Source of the DNA: Bacteroidaceae bacterium
GTDB taxonomy: Bacteria; Bacteroidota; Bacteroidia; Bacteroidales; Bacteroidaceae
DNA: 6,012 nt
Reading direction: 5' to 3'
Assembly: GCA_017961965.1 (NCBI GenBank)
Contig: JAGCWG010000269.1
Span: forward strand, 1 to 6,012
The translations under genes were made by a program, and so were the position numbers. Of this stretch, positions 5,166-6,012 are shown piece by piece (the stretch's first letter is position 1; each line of letters begins with the position of its first letter). Under the pieces are notes generated by a model. That model ran no database searches. It was not told the origin of the DNA and worked only from the letters and a program-made list of their open reading frames with translations.

Positions 5166-5465
5166 ATGGATATTTTAGTTAAAGCAATCCATTTTGAGGC
5201 AACAGATAAGTTGCAGGAATTTATTCAGAAGAAGGTTAGTAAACTGGATAAGTTTTGTGACAATATAAGAAAGGTCGAGGTGTCATTGAAGGTCGTAAAG
5301 CCGGAGACAGCCATGAACAAGCAAGTAGCACTTACTGTGTCACTTCCTGGTGATGAGTTGTATGCCGAAAAGATATGCGACACATTTGAAGAAGCAATTG
5401 ACGATAGCCTCGCTGCTTTAGAGAAGCAGTTGGGCAAATACAAAGAAAAACAGGCAAAAAGCTAA
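5166..5465 (+). CDS. hpf: Ribosome hibernation-promoting factor, short form (HPF/RaiA family)
   Basis: The 99-residue protein covers just the S30AE/sigma-54-modulation domain: strand 1 MDILVKAIHF, helix 1 (about 12-30), strand 2 VEVSLKVV (37-44), a strand QVALTVSL (53-60), and a long charged helix FEEAIDDSLAALEKQLGKYKEK (74-95, split by no gap). Members bind the 30S decoding region and tRNA sites and silence or protect ribosomes in stationary phase or starvation. The C-terminal dimerisation domain of long HPF is absent. Only 30 bases separate it from xer, so the two are likely one operon. A hairpin followed by Ts comes after the gene at 5515-5551. The older name, sigma-54 modulation protein, is probably misleading here. 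Confidence 0.92.
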   Translation: MDILVKAIHFEATDKLQEFIQKKVSKLDKFCDNIRKVEVSLKVVKPETAMNKQVALTVSLPGDELYAEKICDTFEEAIDDSLAALEKQLGKYKEKQAKS

Positions 5466-5483
5466 AAAAAGCCTGAAAAATAT

Positions 5484-5513
5484 TTTGCATTTGAAAAATA
5501 ATGCCTAAATTTG
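5484..5513 (+). promoter_or_regulatory. Promoter of the tRNA-Thr and tuf transcript
   Basis: TTTG (5484-5487), an 18-base gap and an exact TAAATTTG (5506-5513) match the Bacteroidota consensus. A second TTTG at 5490-5493 is too close. The inferred start is near 5519, about 35 bases before the first tRNA. No comparably good promoter lies between the tRNAs and tuf, so this probably drives all three. Confidence 0.6.
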
Positions 5514-5514
5514 C

Positions 5515-5551
5515 AGCCGTTTCGTATGAGTTGCTTGTACGAACGGCTTTT
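5515..5551 (+). terminator. Hairpin with T-run between hpf and the tRNAs
   Basis: AGCCGTTTCGTA (5515-5526) pairs with TACGAACGGCT (5538-5548) over 11 pairs with one bulged T, around an 11-base loop, and TTTT ends at 5551. It can end transcripts coming from xer-hpf. It begins at the last base pairs of the tRNA promoter, so a tRNA transcript starting near 5519 would carry most of it. Confidence 0.6.
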
Positions 5552-5553
5552 CT

Positions 5554-5627
5554 GCCTCTTTAGCTCAGTTGGCCAGAGCACGTGATTTGTAATCTCGGGG
5601 TCGTTGGTTCGAATCCGACAAGAGGCT
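5554..5627 (+). tRNA. tRNA-Thr (anticodon UGU)
   Basis: The cloverleaf is complete over 74 bases. The acceptor stem is GCCTCTT with AAGAGGC, the D stem GCTC with GAGC, and the T arm GTTGG-TTCGAAT-CCGAC with one G-U pair. The anticodon loop is TTTGTAA, so the anticodon is UGU. The anticodon stem CGTGA with TCTCG has a U-U mismatch at the middle pair. The discriminator base is U (5627) and CCA is not encoded, so CCA must be added after transcription. It reads ACA and other ACN codons. Confidence 0.95.
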
Positions 5628-5733
5628 CTAAATAGAAGAAAATGCTGTGGTTGAGTACTTGTGCTCCGTTCAATCAAGCAAATAAGTGAACGAAATATGG
5701 GGGCATGTGGATTATGACAACATAATTTCTGCT
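5628..5733 (+). other. Spacer between the two threonine tRNAs
   Basis: No cloverleaf or gene fits in these 106 bases. Three small helices are possible: GGTTGA (5649-5654) with TCAATC (5670-5675); CGTTCA (5667-5672) with TGAACG (5687-5692), which competes with the first; and ATTATG (5711-5716) with CATAAT (5721-5726) around the tetraloop ACAA, seven bases before the next tRNA. They may mark processing sites of a tRNA precursor. Confidence 0.5.
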
Positions 5734-5805
<72 letters not shown>

Positions 5806-5880
5806 CTATGTACTTCAATAACTTGAAAATACAATAGAAAATTCATATTTAATAACAATTTAGATTATTTCAAATAAGCT

Positions 5881-6012
5881 ATGGCAAAAGTAACATTCGT
5901 GCGTACCAAACCACACGTAAACATTGGTTCAATCGGTCACGTTGACCACGGTAAGACAACACTTACTGCAGCTATCACAACAGTACTCGCTAAGAAGGGT
6001 CTCTCTGAGGTA
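5881..6012 (+). CDS. tuf: Elongation factor Tu, N-terminal 44 codons (cut by window edge)
   Basis: EF-Tu is the GTPase that carries aminoacyl-tRNA to the ribosome. The visible part contains [20 protein letters not shown], with the phosphate-binding loop GHVDHGKT at residues 19-26, then [13 protein letters not shown]. These are diagnostic. The usual full length is near 395 residues, so about 350 codons lie beyond the window. Residues 4-7 read VTFV, where many EF-Tu proteins have EKFE (from memory). The ATG follows a leader of 75 very A/T-rich bases after tRNA-Thr without Shine-Dalgarno, so it probably shares the tRNA transcript. Confidence 0.97.
   Translation, partial: MAKVTFVRTKPHVNIGSIGHVDHGKTTLTAAITTVLAKKGLSEV

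Overview
The window looks like a chromosomal segment from a Bacteroidota bacterium, most likely order Bacteroidales and Prevotella-like. Three things point there. Promoters have the form TTTG, 18 to 20 bases, then TAnnTTTG. Start codons follow A-rich leaders without Shine-Dalgarno sequences. The order rpsU, xer recombinase, short hpf, threonine tRNAs, tuf is, from memory, typical of Bacteroidales. The genus is inferred from style only.

Left part (1-2546): a long-chain acyl-CoA synthetase on the minus strand runs off the left edge and lacks only its extreme C-terminus. It diverges from a 230-codon plus-strand gene for an Smr-domain protein. The intergenic space holds back-to-back promoters. 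Next come two hairpins without U-tracts, then nine head-to-tail copies of an 8-bp A-rich repeat ending four bases before the start of rhaM (L-rhamnose mutarotase, 104 aa). A perfect 10-bp hairpin follows rhaM immediately.

Middle part (3047-3932): 886 bases without a convincing protein gene, but full of structure. In order they are a 19-bp hairpin, seven tandem 11-bp repeats, a strong promoter followed about 190 bases later by a hairpin with eight Ts (a likely small RNA gene), and the promoter and leader of rpsU. The candidate small RNA and the 11-bp array are the most interesting elements here.

Right part (3933-6012): a translation-centred locus on the plus strand. It holds rpsU (bS21), a Xer tyrosine recombinase, a short hibernation-promoting factor, tRNA-Thr(UGU), a 106-base spacer, tRNA-Thr(GGU) and the first 44 codons of tuf. 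bS21, HPF, the tRNAs and EF-Tu all act in translation. The Xer protein is probably the resident chromosome-dimer recombinase rather than part of a mobile element. The tRNA pair resembles the thrU-tyrU-glyT-thrT-tufB cluster of other bacteria with the Tyr and Gly genes absent.

I see no CRISPR array, insertion sequence, prophage or defence system.
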